A stretch of 64,000 bases of DNA from Bacteroidota bacterium (GCA_027491355.1 JAIXWI010000005.1:62001-126000); one strand, 5' to 3'; shown: positions 43,843 through 53,498, counted from the stretch's first letter. Notes: generated by a model not told the origin, from the letters alone. Numbers and translations: made by a program.

Positions 43843-45831
43843 GTGAATCATCAACATGAGAATAGCCACAAAGTTTCTGTGGCTGGGCTTATTGTAGCCC
43901 TCGGCATTATCTATGGAGACATAGGAACTTCGCCACTGTATGTAGTAAAAGCCCTTACTAAAGGACAAAATATTACAGAAGATTTTATAAAAGGAGGTCT
44001 TTCTTGTATTGTATGGACCATTACTTTGCTCACTACTGTTAAGTATGTAACACTTGCCTTGCGCGCAGACAACAATGGTGAAGGTGGTATTTTTTCTTTG
44101 TTTGCATTAGTCAAAAGAAGAAAACCTTTCTTGATTGTTGCTGCCATTATTGGAGGATGTACTTTATTGGCAGATGGTATGATTACCCCTCCAATTTCTG
44201 TTTCTTCTGCTGTAGAAGGATTGCTCATTTTAAACCCAGACATTCCAACCATCCCAATTGTATTGACCATCATTACATTATTGTTTTTAATGCAAAGAAT
44301 GGGCACCTCTGTAGTAGGTAAAATGTTTGGCCCTGTAATGTTGATATGGTTCAGTATGCTAGGCATTTTAGGTATTTCATATATCATAAAATACCCATCA
44401 ATTTTGGAAGCATTGAATCCTTATTATGCATACGAATTCTTAGCCGTTCCAAGTCATTTTTGGCTGTTAGGTGCTGTTTTCTTGTGTTCTACAGGTGCAG
44501 AGGCTTTGTATTCAGACATGGGTCATTGTGGTAAAAATAACATCAGGGTTAGTTGGGCATTTGTAAAAACAACTTTGTTATTGAACTACTTTGGACAGGG
44601 TGCTTGGATATTGGAGAAATTAAACAAGAATCAATCTATTCAAATTGAAGAAAATCCTTTTTTCTCTATCATGCCTGAATGGTTTTTATTGACTGGTATC
44701 ATAGTAGCTACTGTAGCAGCCATTATTGCTTCACAAGCTTTAATAAGTGGTTCGTTTACGCTAGTAGCAGAAGCGCTGAGGTTAAATGTTTGGCCTAAAG
44801 TAACCATTAAATACCCCACCAATTTAAAAGGGCAGATTTATGTGCCAAGTGTTAACTGGCTCCTTTGGATTGGATGTGTAACCATTGTATTGTACTTTAA
44901 AGAGTCTGCTAAAATGGAGGCTGCTTATGGCCTGGCCATTATCATTACCATGATCATGACCACCATTTTGCTCATGAATTTCTTGCAAAAAATAAAGGCA
45001 CCTAAATTATTAATCGTTGTACTTTCTCTTGTTTACGCAACCATTGAAGCGGCATTTTTAATTGCCAATATTGAAAAAATCCCTTCAGGTGGCTGGATGA
45101 CATTATTGGTGAGTTCAGTCTTCATGGCTGTGATGTATGTATGGTATAGAGGCCGTAAAATTAAAAACCGTTTGACTGAATTTGTGAACTTAAAAGATTA
45201 CCTACCTCTCTTATTTGAACTGAGTAAGGACAACTCTATTTCTAAATATTCAACCCATTTGGTTTACTTAACCAGTGCCGATAATTTAATGGAAATAGAG
45301 AACAAGGTCATTTATTCCATTTTGCAAAAAAGACCCAAAAGAGCCGATGTGTATTGGTTTGTTCACATTCATGTTGATGACAAACCTTATACCATGGAAT
45401 ACCGTGTAGACCATATCATACCAAATGATGTGGTTCGTGTAGAATTCCGATTAGGATTCAGGGTTGAACAAAAAATCAATTTCTATTTCAGACGCGTAGT
45501 AGAAGAATTGGTAAAGAATGGAGAGGTTGACGTTCGGTCAAGATACGCTTCTTTGAGGGGCCAAAACATTACCGGCGACTTCCGATTTGTTGTTTTAAAA
45601 CGTCACCTTTCCCACGACAATGAATTGAGCGGTATCGAAAAAAGAATCATGGAAATGTACTTCACACTCGACAAACTGAGTTTGAGTGAAGAAAAAGCAT
45701 TCGGCTTAGATACCTCATCGGTTTTAGTAGAAACTGTTCCTTTGATGATAACCCAACCTAGAGAATTTAAATTACAAAGGGTTTACAGTAAGACTACATT
45801 TGGCAAACCAACATCTTCATCAGAACACTAA
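43843..45831 (+). CDS. kup: KUP/HAK/KT family potassium uptake protein
   Basis: A 662-residue inner-membrane K+ symporter. It starts at GTG 43843 with NHQHENSHKVSVAGLIVALG and the family signature GIIYGDIGTSPLYVVKAL, then RADNNGEGGIFSLFALVKRRK, GCTLLADGMITPPISVSSAVEGL, and STGAEALYSDMGHCG. About 12 helices occupy residues 15-440 and the rest is a soluble C-terminal domain. No in-frame ATG precedes the conserved part. Its stop overlaps that of the convergent methyltransferase by 4 bases. Confidence 0.95.
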   Translation: MNHQHENSHKVSVAGLIVALGIIYGDIGTSPLYVVKALTKGQNITEDFIKGGLSCIVWTITLLTTVKYVTLALRADNNGEGGIFSLFALVKRRKPFLIVAAIIGGCTLLADGMITPPISVSSAVEGLLILNPDIPTIPIVLTIITLLFLMQRMGTSVVGKMFGPVMLIWFSMLGILGISYIIKYPSILEALNPYYAYEFLAVPSHFWLLGAVFLCSTGAEALYSDMGHCGKNNIRVSWAFVKTTLLLNYFGQGAWILEKLNKNQSIQIEENPFFSIMPEWFLLTGIIVATVAAIIASQALISGSFTLVAEALRLNVWPKVTIKYPTNLKGQIYVPSVNWLLWIGCVTIVLYFKESAKMEAAYGLAIIITMIMTTILLMNFLQKIKAPKLLIVVLSLVYATIEAAFLIANIEKIPSGGWMTLLVSSVFMAVMYVWYRGRKIKNRLTEFVNLKDYLPLLFELSKDNSISKYSTHLVYLTSADNLMEIENKVIYSILQKRPKRADVYWFVHIHVDDKPYTMEYRVDHIIPNDVVRVEFRLGFRVEQKINFYFRRVVEELVKNGEVDVRSRYASLRGQNITGDFRFVVLKRHLSHDNELSGIEKRIMEMYFTLDKLSLSEEKAFGLDTSSVLVETVPLMITQPREFKLQRVYSKTTFGKPTSSSEH

Positions 45832-46631
45832 TTGCCTTTAGGACGTTCCAACACATAGTAACAGGTAGTTGTAAACCAATCTCTCAACCATGGAATTGCA
45901 GCCAATAAAGCAAATTGCTTTTTAGGTTTTACTCCAAACTTATACAAGTAACTAGGATTGATTAAATACAATTCTCTTTTTTGAATGACAAAACCTGCTC
46001 TTTTCACAATGCGTTCAAAACGATTGATGCTGATTTGGGTTTCTTTTACTTCTAAAATGTCGCGGATACGACCTTCGCTTTCGCCAAATAATTTTAAAAT
46101 GCCTTTGTAAATGGGCGTTGGAAGTATGTGGAAGTAAGGTAAAAAATGTAAAAACTTGCTATCTAAACTTTGCTGGTGTCCGCCAAAGGGCATGAGCCAT
46201 GGTGGAAAGGCAAAGAAAATACGGCCACCTGGTTTTAAGAAATGAATGATATGTGACACAAACCTTTCTTGGTCATGGATATGCTCAATGGTGTCTTTTA
46301 ACAAAATCAAATCAAACTTTTCAGTTAAATCTTTTTCTGGGTCAATGTCGTAAACATTTTTATTGATGATTTGCACCTTTTCAGCTGCAATTTCTGCTTT
46401 CAAAAACTCTTTGGCAATATTGCTGGCATAATCCCAAAGTTCTATTCCTGTAACCCTACAACCCTTATCAGCAAAAGCTTTACAAATGCCTCCATAGCCG
46501 CTTCCTACTTCTAAAAATTTCATACCATGAGCAATGGGAAAAGTTTGCTCAATAAATGGAATGATAAACTGTTGGGTTGTATCCAATTGTTGTTTAAAAT
46601 ACCTGTTAAAATCTGTTTGTAATTCTATCAT
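45828..46631 (-). CDS. Class I SAM-dependent methyltransferase
   Basis: A 267-residue soluble protein with the SAM motif MKFLEVGSGYGGICKAFADKGCRVTGIEL (about 37-65), an acidic ribose-binding Glu in TGIELWDYA, DLILLKDTIEHIHDQERFVSHIIHFLKPGGRIFFAFPPW (motifs II/III). The architecture is that of a methyltransferase_11/UbiE-like enzyme. The acceptor is not indicated; no biosynthetic neighbours. Divergent from the YfhO gene. Confidence 0.85.
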   Translation of the reverse strand: MIELQTDFNRYFKQQLDTTQQFIIPFIEQTFPIAHGMKFLEVGSGYGGICKAFADKGCRVTGIELWDYASNIAKEFLKAEIAAEKVQIINKNVYDIDPEKDLTEKFDLILLKDTIEHIHDQERFVSHIIHFLKPGGRIFFAFPPWLMPFGGHQQSLDSKFLHFLPYFHILPTPIYKGILKLFGESEGRIRDILEVKETQISINRFERIVKRAGFVIQKRELYLINPSYLYKFGVKPKKQFALLAAIPWLRDWFTTTCYYVLERPKGN

Positions 46632-46752
46632 ATTGCGCTAAAACAAACCCAAAGAAAGCAAAAAAATAGGAGAAAATGAGAAAATGAACAGTTCGGTTAT
46701 AAATCTGCTTTTATTCCTTGCCATTTATTTATATTTCGGAAATTTTTGATAA

Positions 46753-49188
46753 ATGAAACCAACTTTTCTTAAAAAATTCATCCCCCACTTGATTGCTTTA
46801 GGCCTGATTTTATTGGTGGTTGCCACTTATTTTAACCCAATTTTCAGCGGTAAAGTGTTAAAACAATACGATGTTTTACAATGGAAAGCAACCTATCAGG
46901 AAATAGCAAATTTTGAAAAAGCCACAGGTGAAAGAACCTTCTGGACCAATTCTATATTTGGTGGTATGCCTAGTTACTTGATTGGAGCATCATACCATGG
47001 CAATATCACTTCTGATATTTTGTTTGCTTTTTCAGATGTATTCAAACATCCAGCTGATACCATTATATTGTTGTTTGCATGTTTTTATGTGCTTTTATTA
47101 ACGTTTGAAGTGAACCCTTATTTGGCAATAGTTGGGGCATTGGCCTTCACATTCTCGAGTTTCAATTTCATCAACATTGATGCTGGTCATATTACCAAAG
47201 GCAATGCCATTGCATTTATACCATTGGTTTTAGCTGGCATTAGGTATGCACTTACCAAACATAAATTATTGGGAGCAGTATTTACAGGTATTGCTGTTTC
47301 ATTTGAACTGGCAGCAGGACACTTACAAATTACTTATTACCTCATTTTTATCATTTTGGTTTGGATGTTGGTAGAATTGATTCAACATATCCGTGAAAGA
47401 AAAATTGGTTCTTACATACTCACAGGAGTGTATCTTTTGCTTGCAGCTTTGGTAGGAATTGGAACCAATATCACAGGCTTGCTCACAACAGAAGAATATG
47501 GCAAATACAGCATCAGAAGTAAATCTGAATTAACCAAAACAGTTTCAGGAGAGGCAAACACTGCCAATAGCAGCAACGGGCTAGACAAAGATTATGCAAT
47601 GGCTTGGAGCAATGGTGTAATGGAACCTTTTACTTTATTGATGGCCAATTTTTATGGCGGCTCGTCAAATGGCGAAATGTCTACCTCAAGTGAAACTTAC
47701 CAAAAATTAAAAGACAATGGCATTCCTGATGCCAAAAAAGTCATTAAACAAATGCCGGTTTATTGGGGAGAACAACCATTTACAGCTGGCCCAATTTACT
47801 ACGGTGCAATCATTGTGTTCTTGTTTGTATTTGGTATGTTTTATTTAAAGGGGAACGAAAAATGGTGGATTTTTGGTGCAGCCATGTTGTCTATCTTCTT
47901 GTCAATGGGTAAGAATTTTCCCATACTTACTGATTTATTTTTTGATTATTTCCCCTTGTACAATAAGTTCAGGTCAGTCACATTCATTCTTTGTGTAGCA
48001 CAAACACTGTTTCCGCTATTGGCAATCTTATCTATCAAAGCACTCATTCAAAACCCAATTAATAAAGTACATTTAATTAAATCATTGAAGTGGACTGTAG
48101 GCATTGTTGGTGGTGCTTGCTTGTTGTTTGCATTGGTTCCTAGTATTTTCTTTGACTTTACTGCAGCAGCTGATGAAAGATTGCCAGAATGGTTGAGGAG
48201 TTCATTGGTAGCCGATCGCCAATCATTGTTACAAACAGATGGTTTCAGATCATTGTTCTTTATCATGGTTTGTATTGGTTTAATATGGGCCTATCAACTC
48301 AATAAAATTAAATCAGAAATTTTAATCTTGACATTGGGCTTGTTCATTACCATTGATTTGTGGAGTGTAGACAAACGTTATTTGAATGACGATGATTTTG
48401 AGCGCAAAAAAGCTGATGCCGCTGTTCAAAAAACACCTGTAGATGAACAAATTTTGTTAGATCCAGACCCTCACTACAGAGTTTATAATAACAATACAGA
48501 TTTTGACAAAGATGCATTAACAGCCTATTACCACAAATCGATTGGTGGATACCACGGTGCAAAAATGAGAAGGTTCCAGGAACTCATTGAATGGCATTTG
48601 AGTAAACAAAACATGGAAGTGTACAACATGCTCAATGTAAAATACTTTTTGGTAGCAGATTCTACAGGCAGACAATTTGCTGAACGCAATCCGTTTGTAA
48701 ACGGAAACGCTTGGTTTGTAAGCACTATACAATGGGTTAACAATGCAGATGAAGAAATAATGGCATTAAATGGTTTAAAAAGCAAGCAAACTGCAGTAAT
48801 TGATAAAAAATTTGAAGCTCAACTGAACAATTTAAAACCTTTAGAAGACAGTACAGCTCAAATCAAATTAACCAAATACCAACCCAATCAGTTGAACTAC
48901 CAATCTGACAATAAGCGTGAGGGCTTGGCAGTATTTTCAGAAATTTATTACGACAAAGGTTGGAACGCATACATTGATGGCAATTTGCAAGAACACATAA
49001 GAACAAACTATGTGCTCAGAGGATTGAGAGTTCCAGCAGGAAAACATGAAATCGTGTTTAAGTTTGAACCTCAAACTGTGGCATTTGGAGAAAAAATAGC
49101 TTACGCCAGTTCTGGAGTTTTGTATGGCTCATTGGTTTTGATTGCTGCCGTTTTGTTCTTTACCAACAAGCGTAAAAAAGACAATTAA
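46753..49188 (+). CDS. YfhO family multi-pass membrane protein
   Basis: An 811-residue protein with about 12-14 helices and large extracytoplasmic segments, matching the YfhO/GT-C-like family. Features: N-terminal LIALGLILLVVATYFNPIFSGKVL, KQYDVLQWK, ERTFWTNSIFGGMPSYLIG, NIDAGHITKGNAIAFIPLVLAG, a region resembling GT-C glycosyltransferases (SVTFILCVAQTLFPLLAILS) and a C-terminal beta domain with EIYYDKGWNAYIDGNLQEHIRTNYVLRGL ending in a last helix. YfhO proteins are implicated in glycosylating lipoteichoic acid in Gram-positives; the role in Bacteroidota is not known. Standing alone between the methyltransferase and nrnA. Confidence 0.85.
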   Translation: MKPTFLKKFIPHLIALGLILLVVATYFNPIFSGKVLKQYDVLQWKATYQEIANFEKATGERTFWTNSIFGGMPSYLIGASYHGNITSDILFAFSDVFKHPADTIILLFACFYVLLLTFEVNPYLAIVGALAFTFSSFNFINIDAGHITKGNAIAFIPLVLAGIRYALTKHKLLGAVFTGIAVSFELAAGHLQITYYLIFIILVWMLVELIQHIRERKIGSYILTGVYLLLAALVGIGTNITGLLTTEEYGKYSIRSKSELTKTVSGEANTANSSNGLDKDYAMAWSNGVMEPFTLLMANFYGGSSNGEMSTSSETYQKLKDNGIPDAKKVIKQMPVYWGEQPFTAGPIYYGAIIVFLFVFGMFYLKGNEKWWIFGAAMLSIFLSMGKNFPILTDLFFDYFPLYNKFRSVTFILCVAQTLFPLLAILSIKALIQNPINKVHLIKSLKWTVGIVGGACLLFALVPSIFFDFTAAADERLPEWLRSSLVADRQSLLQTDGFRSLFFIMVCIGLIWAYQLNKIKSEILILTLGLFITIDLWSVDKRYLNDDDFERKKADAAVQKTPVDEQILLDPDPHYRVYNNNTDFDKDALTAYYHKSIGGYHGAKMRRFQELIEWHLSKQNMEVYNMLNVKYFLVADSTGRQFAERNPFVNGNAWFVSTIQWVNNADEEIMALNGLKSKQTAVIDKKFEAQLNNLKPLEDSTAQIKLTKYQPNQLNYQSDNKREGLAVFSEIYYDKGWNAYIDGNLQEHIRTNYVLRGLRVPAGKHEIVFKFEPQTVAFGEKIAYASSGVLYGSLVLIAAVLFFTNKRKKDN

Positions 49189-49267
49189 AAGATTTATTTC
49201 ATCAAATGGCTATTTTTTTTTAGATTGATTGTAATAAAATCCTTCATATTTAGATATTTGCATTGCT

Positions 49268-50278
49268 TTGAATCAACTCATTGAACTCAAAAATCTCTTG
49301 TCTGCCTTTCCAAGGCCAAGGGTGGTGATAACAACTCATCATAAACCGGATGCTGATGCCCTCGGATCATCCTTGGGTTTGCTGCATTTTTTAATTCAGC
49401 TTGGCGTTCCAGCTCACGTGGTAAGCCCCACAGATTATGGAGATTTCTTAAAGTGGATGCCTGGTGAGAAAGAAGTTGTTAATTTTGAAAAAGAAAAAGA
49501 AAAAGCAACCGCATTGGTGTCGGCAGCCGATTTAATTTTTTGTTTAGACTTCAATACCCTCTCACGCATCAATTTATTGGGAGATTTGGTAGCCAATGCA
49601 AAAGCAAAAAAAATATTAATTGACCACCATCTTGAGCCTGAAGGCTTTGATGATTACAGACTTTGGACAACCAATGCATCCAGTACCAGTGAACTGGTAT
49701 TTTGGTTGATAGAGCTTTTTAATGAAGTGGACAAAGTGAGTGTGGACATTGCTTCTTGTTTGTATGCAGGTATCATGACTGATACTGCTTCTTTCAAACA
49801 TAACTCTACCAAACCAACCACGCATAGAGTTGCAGCTAAACTTTTAGAAAAAGGAGCACAACCAAATAGCATTCACGAAGCCATTTACGACAACTACTCA
49901 GAAAACAGAATGCGTTTCATTGGCTATTGTTTGAATGAGAAATTACAAGTTATACACGACTACAAAACAGCTTTAATTCTTGTAACTGCAGAAGAACTGG
50001 AACGTTTCCAAATCATCACCGGAGATACTGAAGGATTGGTAAATTATGGCTTGTCAATTACTGGAATAGAGTTGTCCATTTTAGTCGTAGACAGAAGCGT
50101 TGCTAGGAAAATGAGCTTCCGTTCTAAATCAAAATTTCCTGCAAATGCATTTGCTAGAAAACACTTTAATGGTGGCGGGCACTTTAACGCCGCTGGTGGT
50201 GAAAGTGCTGATGACTTGCTTACAATTGAGAAAAAGTTAAAACACCTATTACCTGAATACATCGCATATTTAATTTGA
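49268..50278 (+). CDS. nrnA: Bifunctional oligoribonuclease/PAP phosphatase (DHH family)
   Basis: Degrades nanoRNAs and dephosphorylates pAp. The 336-residue product has DHH motifs TTHHKPDADALGSSLGL (motif I), FCLDFNTLSRINLLG (II), LIDHHLEPEG (III) and TDTASFKH (IV), then the DHHA1 domain with HFNGGGHFNAAGG. The start is TTG at 49268, since no ATG precedes motif I; a GATATTTG resembling the -7 element ends 7 bases upstream. The end overlaps the first possible codon of the next frame. The two FKBP isomerases downstream look co-transcribed with it. Confidence 0.93.
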   Translation: MNQLIELKNLLSAFPRPRVVITTHHKPDADALGSSLGLLHFLIQLGVPAHVVSPTDYGDFLKWMPGEKEVVNFEKEKEKATALVSAADLIFCLDFNTLSRINLLGDLVANAKAKKILIDHHLEPEGFDDYRLWTTNASSTSELVFWLIELFNEVDKVSVDIASCLYAGIMTDTASFKHNSTKPTTHRVAAKLLEKGAQPNSIHEAIYDNYSENRMRFIGYCLNEKLQVIHDYKTALILVTAEELERFQIITGDTEGLVNYGLSITGIELSILVVDRSVARKMSFRSKSKFPANAFARKHFNGGGHFNAAGGESADDLLTIEKKLKHLLPEYIAYLI

Positions 50279-50289
50279 AAACTATAAAA

Positions 50290-51123
50290 ATGAGAAGCAC
50301 CTTTGCCATACTGGCTACCGTTGTTTTATTAGCAGCTTGCAATAAAGACAAAACCACAGAAGACGGTTTAGTAAACTACCGTATTTTTAAAACAGATGAA
50401 TCGGCAAGGGCCGTACAAAAAGGAGATATCCTCTTACTACACATGAGAGGAGTAGCCGAAAATAAAGATACTGTTCTTTTTGACAGTTATGTAAATGGAA
50501 AACCCTATTACATTCCTGCTGAAGAAAGCACTTTAAAAGGCTTATTCAGTTTGCTTAAAAAAGGTGATAGTTTGTCTTTCAGCGTGAGTGCAGATTCATT
50601 GTATATGAAAAGTTTTGGCGCTCCACCTCCTGCAAACATTGGAACTGGAGAAACCATTCAATTCTTGGCAAGTTTAGTTGATGTATACAGTCAAGCTGAA
50701 ATGCAAAAAAGAATTGAAGACCAATCTAAGGAAAGCATTGACAGAGATTCTTTGAATTTTCAATCTTACTTGGGTAGCTTAGACAATGTTCAAAAAACAG
50801 CAAGTGGCTTGTGCTACCAGATTGTCAAAAAAGGTAATGGTAAAAAAGTTCAAAAAGGCGCAAGTGTTGCTGTTCAATACAAAGGCAGCTTGTTAGATGG
50901 TACTGTATTTGACCAAAACATGGATGGTAAGCCTAATTTTACTTTCAATGTAGGTCAAAACCAAGTCATTCCTGGTTGGGATGAAGGTTTGCAATTGATG
51001 AGTGAAGGTGATGAATTCAAATTCATTATCCCTTACAAATTAGCATACGGTGCTCAAGGAAATGGTCCAATACCAGCTTATTCATCTCTTGTATTTGAAG
51101 TTAAATTGATAAAAGTAAACTAA
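50290..51123 (+). CDS. FKBP-type peptidyl-prolyl isomerase lipoprotein (GldI-like)
   Basis: A 277-residue lipoprotein from ATG 50290, with signal RSTFAILATVVLLAAC and lipidation Cys17. A degenerate FKBP-like domain (about 40-145: KGDILLLHMRGVAENKDTV to ETIQFLASLVDVY) precedes an intact FKBP domain (about 185-277: TASGLCYQIVKKGNGKKV, GASVAVQYKGSLLDGTVFDQN, VIPGWDEGLQLM, PYKLAYGAQG). It follows nrnA within 12 bases. A gene beside nrnA encoding this kind of isomerase is called gldI in gliding flavobacteria; orthology here is inferred. An in-frame TTG five codons upstream is also possible. Confidence 0.88.
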   Translation: MRSTFAILATVVLLAACNKDKTTEDGLVNYRIFKTDESARAVQKGDILLLHMRGVAENKDTVLFDSYVNGKPYYIPAEESTLKGLFSLLKKGDSLSFSVSADSLYMKSFGAPPPANIGTGETIQFLASLVDVYSQAEMQKRIEDQSKESIDRDSLNFQSYLGSLDNVQKTASGLCYQIVKKGNGKKVQKGASVAVQYKGSLLDGTVFDQNMDGKPNFTFNVGQNQVIPGWDEGLQLMSEGDEFKFIIPYKLAYGAQGNGPIPAYSSLVFEVKLIKVN

Positions 51124-51129
51124 TCAATC

Positions 51130-51942
51130 ATGTTTAAAAGAATTTTGTTAATGGCTTGTATGTTCAGCACAATGCTGTTACAAGCCCAAACCAAAGAAAC
51201 AATTAAAAGAAAAATAAAAGTGAACGAAGAAGTAACAACAGCAAGCGGACTCCGTTACAGAGTAACCGAAATGGGAACAGGAAAACAAGTATTAGCCGGT
51301 GATAAGGTAACTGTTCATTACACAGGTAAACTAACCAATGGTACTAAATTCGATAGCTCAAAAGACAGAAATCAACCTTTTAGTTTTAAAGTTGGCGCCA
51401 ATCAAGTGATCAAAGGTTGGGACGAAGGTTTGCAATTGTTGAGAGTTGGTGACAAGGCTACTTTTGTTATTCCTTCTGAATTGGCTTATGGTGAAAGAGA
51501 CATGGGTACCATTCCTCCAAACAGTATTTTGGTATTTGATGTTGAAGTAATTGACAGCAAAACAGCTCCTAAATTGGTGCCTTTTAATACTGCAGGTAAA
51601 GATACCAATACCACTGCATCAGGTTTGAAATACATCAATGTAGAAAACGGAACTGGTGTGCAAGCAGCAAACGGCAAAACAGTTTCTGTTCATTATACTG
51701 GTTATTTAATGGATGGAAAAGTGTTTGATTCTTCTGTAGAACGTGGCGAGCCAATTAGCTTTCCTTTGGGAAGTGGAATGGTGATCAAAGGTTGGGAAGA
51801 AGGTATTGCCTTGATGAAAGTTGGCGATAAAAAACAATTGATCATTCCTTCTGAATTGGGATACGGAGCAAGAGGTGCAGGAGGTGTGATTCCTCCAAAT
51901 GCAACGCTTAAATTTGATGTTGAATTGGTAGATGTAAAATAA
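51130..51942 (+). CDS. Secreted tandem-FKBP peptidyl-prolyl isomerase
   Basis: A 270-residue protein with Sec signal peptide FKRILLMACMFSTMLLQAQ and two FKBP domains. Domain 1 (about 38-140) has TASGLRYRVTEMGTGKQV, VHYTGKLTNGTKFDSS, VIKGWDEGLQLL and IPSELAYGERDMGTIP; domain 2 (about 158-270) has TASGLKYINVENGTGV, VHYTGYLMDGKVFDSS, VIKGWEEGIALM and IPSELGYGARGAGGVIP. Both keep the aromatic active-site residues, so both may be active as periplasmic folding enzymes. It starts 6 bases after the first FKBP gene and ends at a terminator. Confidence 0.93.
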   Translation: MFKRILLMACMFSTMLLQAQTKETIKRKIKVNEEVTTASGLRYRVTEMGTGKQVLAGDKVTVHYTGKLTNGTKFDSSKDRNQPFSFKVGANQVIKGWDEGLQLLRVGDKATFVIPSELAYGERDMGTIPPNSILVFDVEVIDSKTAPKLVPFNTAGKDTNTTASGLKYINVENGTGVQAANGKTVSVHYTGYLMDGKVFDSSVERGEPISFPLGSGMVIKGWEEGIALMKVGDKKQLIIPSELGYGARGAGGVIPPNATLKFDVELVDVK

Positions 51943-51944
51943 TT

Positions 51945-51968
51945 AAAACCGGCTTAGGCCGGTTTTTT
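51945..51968 (+). terminator. Terminator after the nrnA-FKBP unit
   Basis: AAAACCGGC (51945-51953) pairs with GCCGGTTTT (51958-51966) around loop TTAG, followed by further T residues. It starts 2 bases after the tandem-FKBP stop codon. Its 3' end touches the stop of the convergent GH3 gene, so it may also serve that gene. Confidence 0.9.
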
Positions 51969-53491
51969 TATGCCTGAAAACACATGGATTTAATGGCCTC
52001 AACAAATTGTCTGTCGTTGCTCAATCTAGGAATTTTGTGTTGACCTCCTAATTTTCCTGCTTGTTTGAGCCAATTGTGAAAAGTTCCGCTAGGCACAACA
52101 TTAATTTTAGGGGGCATCATTGCAATGTCTTTATAGCGTTTGGCTTCATAATCTGAATTCAAAGTTTTGAGTTCTTGATCTAGGATATAGCTAAAGTCAT
52201 TGATGTTTTCAGGTGGATTATTGAATTCAATAAGCCATTCATGCCCTCCATTTCTGTTTTCATTGAAATAGATAGGACAGGCCGTATAATCTGCAATTGA
52301 AACTTTTAGAATAGAACAAGCTTTAGCAATGGCTTCATCTGCATTTTCAATGACCAGTTCTTCTCCAAATGCATTGATGTAATGTTTTGTCCTACCTGAA
52401 ATTTTAAACCTAAATGGATTGAGCGAGGTAAACCGAATGGTATCGCCAATGATATAGCGCCACAATCCTGCATTGGTAGAAATAACCAATGCATAATTTT
52501 CATTGAGTTTTACTTCATTTAAATTACAAGTTATCGGGTAATCCTTTCCATACTCAGACATTGGCATAAATTCGTAAAATATGCCATAATCAAGCATGAG
52601 CAGCATATCTGAAGCTCCTAATCGGTCTTGAATACCTATAAAACCTTCACTGGCATTGTAAGTTTCCATGTAGTTCATAGTACTCCCTTTTATGAGCTGA
52701 GAAAAACGTTCTTTATAGGGTGTAAAACTAACACCACCATGCACATACAATTCTAAATTGGGCCATATATCAAGTAAGTTTTGCTTACCCGTAAGCGCAA
52801 AAAGTCTTTCAATTAAAACTATTGTCCAGGTTGGCACACCCGATATATTGGTGACATCTTCATGAAGGGTAGCATGGGCCATTTTCTCTATTTTCTCATC
52901 CCAATTGTCCATAATGGCAATGCTCAATTCAGGTGTTCTTAAAAAATGAGCCCAAAATGGTAGGTTTTGCATCATGACAGCACTCAAATCGCCATAAAAA
53001 GTTGCATTGCCAACTCCTTGTTGGTTTATCTGGTGACTTCCACCCATTACCAAGCCCTTTCCATTAAATAATTGAGAATTGGGCTGTTGGTTTAAATACC
53101 ATAGCAATACATCTTTTCCTCCAAGAATATGACACTCCTCTAGGCTTTCATACGTGACAGGAATAAACTTACTTTTAGCACTGGTAGTTCCGCTTGACTT
53201 AGCAAACCAACTGACATCTGAGGGCCATAAAATATTTTGCTCACCACGCATCATCCTTTCTATGTAATGCTTAAAATCATCGTAGTTGGTAACTGGCACT
53301 CTTTCTTTAAATGTTTCAATAGAGTGAATGGTTTTAAAATCATATTTCCGTCCAAACTCTGTAACCTGAGCTGTTCTGATTAGTTGAATTAATTGGTTGT
53401 ATTGCACACCAAATGGATTACTCAACATGGTTTCAATAGCAGGTATTCTGCGCTTTAAATACCAAGTTACTATTGAATTAATGATGGCCAT
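51968..53491 (-). CDS. GH3 family acyl-adenylate/amide synthetase-like protein
   Basis: A 507-residue homologue of plant GH3 auxin-conjugating enzymes, a family also widespread in Bacteroidota. ANL-type motifs: WFAKSSGTTSAKSKFIPVT (phosphate-binding loop, about 110-128), ETYNASEGFIGIQD (adenine-binding region), ISTNAGLWRYIIGDTIRF and FKISGRTKHYINAFGEELV. The C-terminal domain ends with KLGGQHKIPRLSNDR. It probably adenylates a carboxylic acid and joins it to an amine; substrate unknown. A near-consensus promoter (53499-53528) lies just upstream. No biosynthetic neighbours. Confidence 0.88.
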   Translation of the reverse strand: MAIINSIVTWYLKRRIPAIETMLSNPFGVQYNQLIQLIRTAQVTEFGRKYDFKTIHSIETFKERVPVTNYDDFKHYIERMMRGEQNILWPSDVSWFAKSSGTTSAKSKFIPVTYESLEECHILGGKDVLLWYLNQQPNSQLFNGKGLVMGGSHQINQQGVGNATFYGDLSAVMMQNLPFWAHFLRTPELSIAIMDNWDEKIEKMAHATLHEDVTNISGVPTWTIVLIERLFALTGKQNLLDIWPNLELYVHGGVSFTPYKERFSQLIKGSTMNYMETYNASEGFIGIQDRLGASDMLLMLDYGIFYEFMPMSEYGKDYPITCNLNEVKLNENYALVISTNAGLWRYIIGDTIRFTSLNPFRFKISGRTKHYINAFGEELVIENADEAIAKACSILKVSIADYTACPIYFNENRNGGHEWLIEFNNPPENINDFSYILDQELKTLNSDYEAKRYKDIAMMPPKINVVPSGTFHNWLKQAGKLGGQHKIPRLSNDRQFVEAIKSMCFQA

Positions 53492-53498
53492 GTAACTG

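Noticed and set aside
44346..44534. Other-frame open frames within kup, recQ, purL and similar genes
   Set aside because: They lie inside strongly conserved genes and show no start signal or family features of their own.
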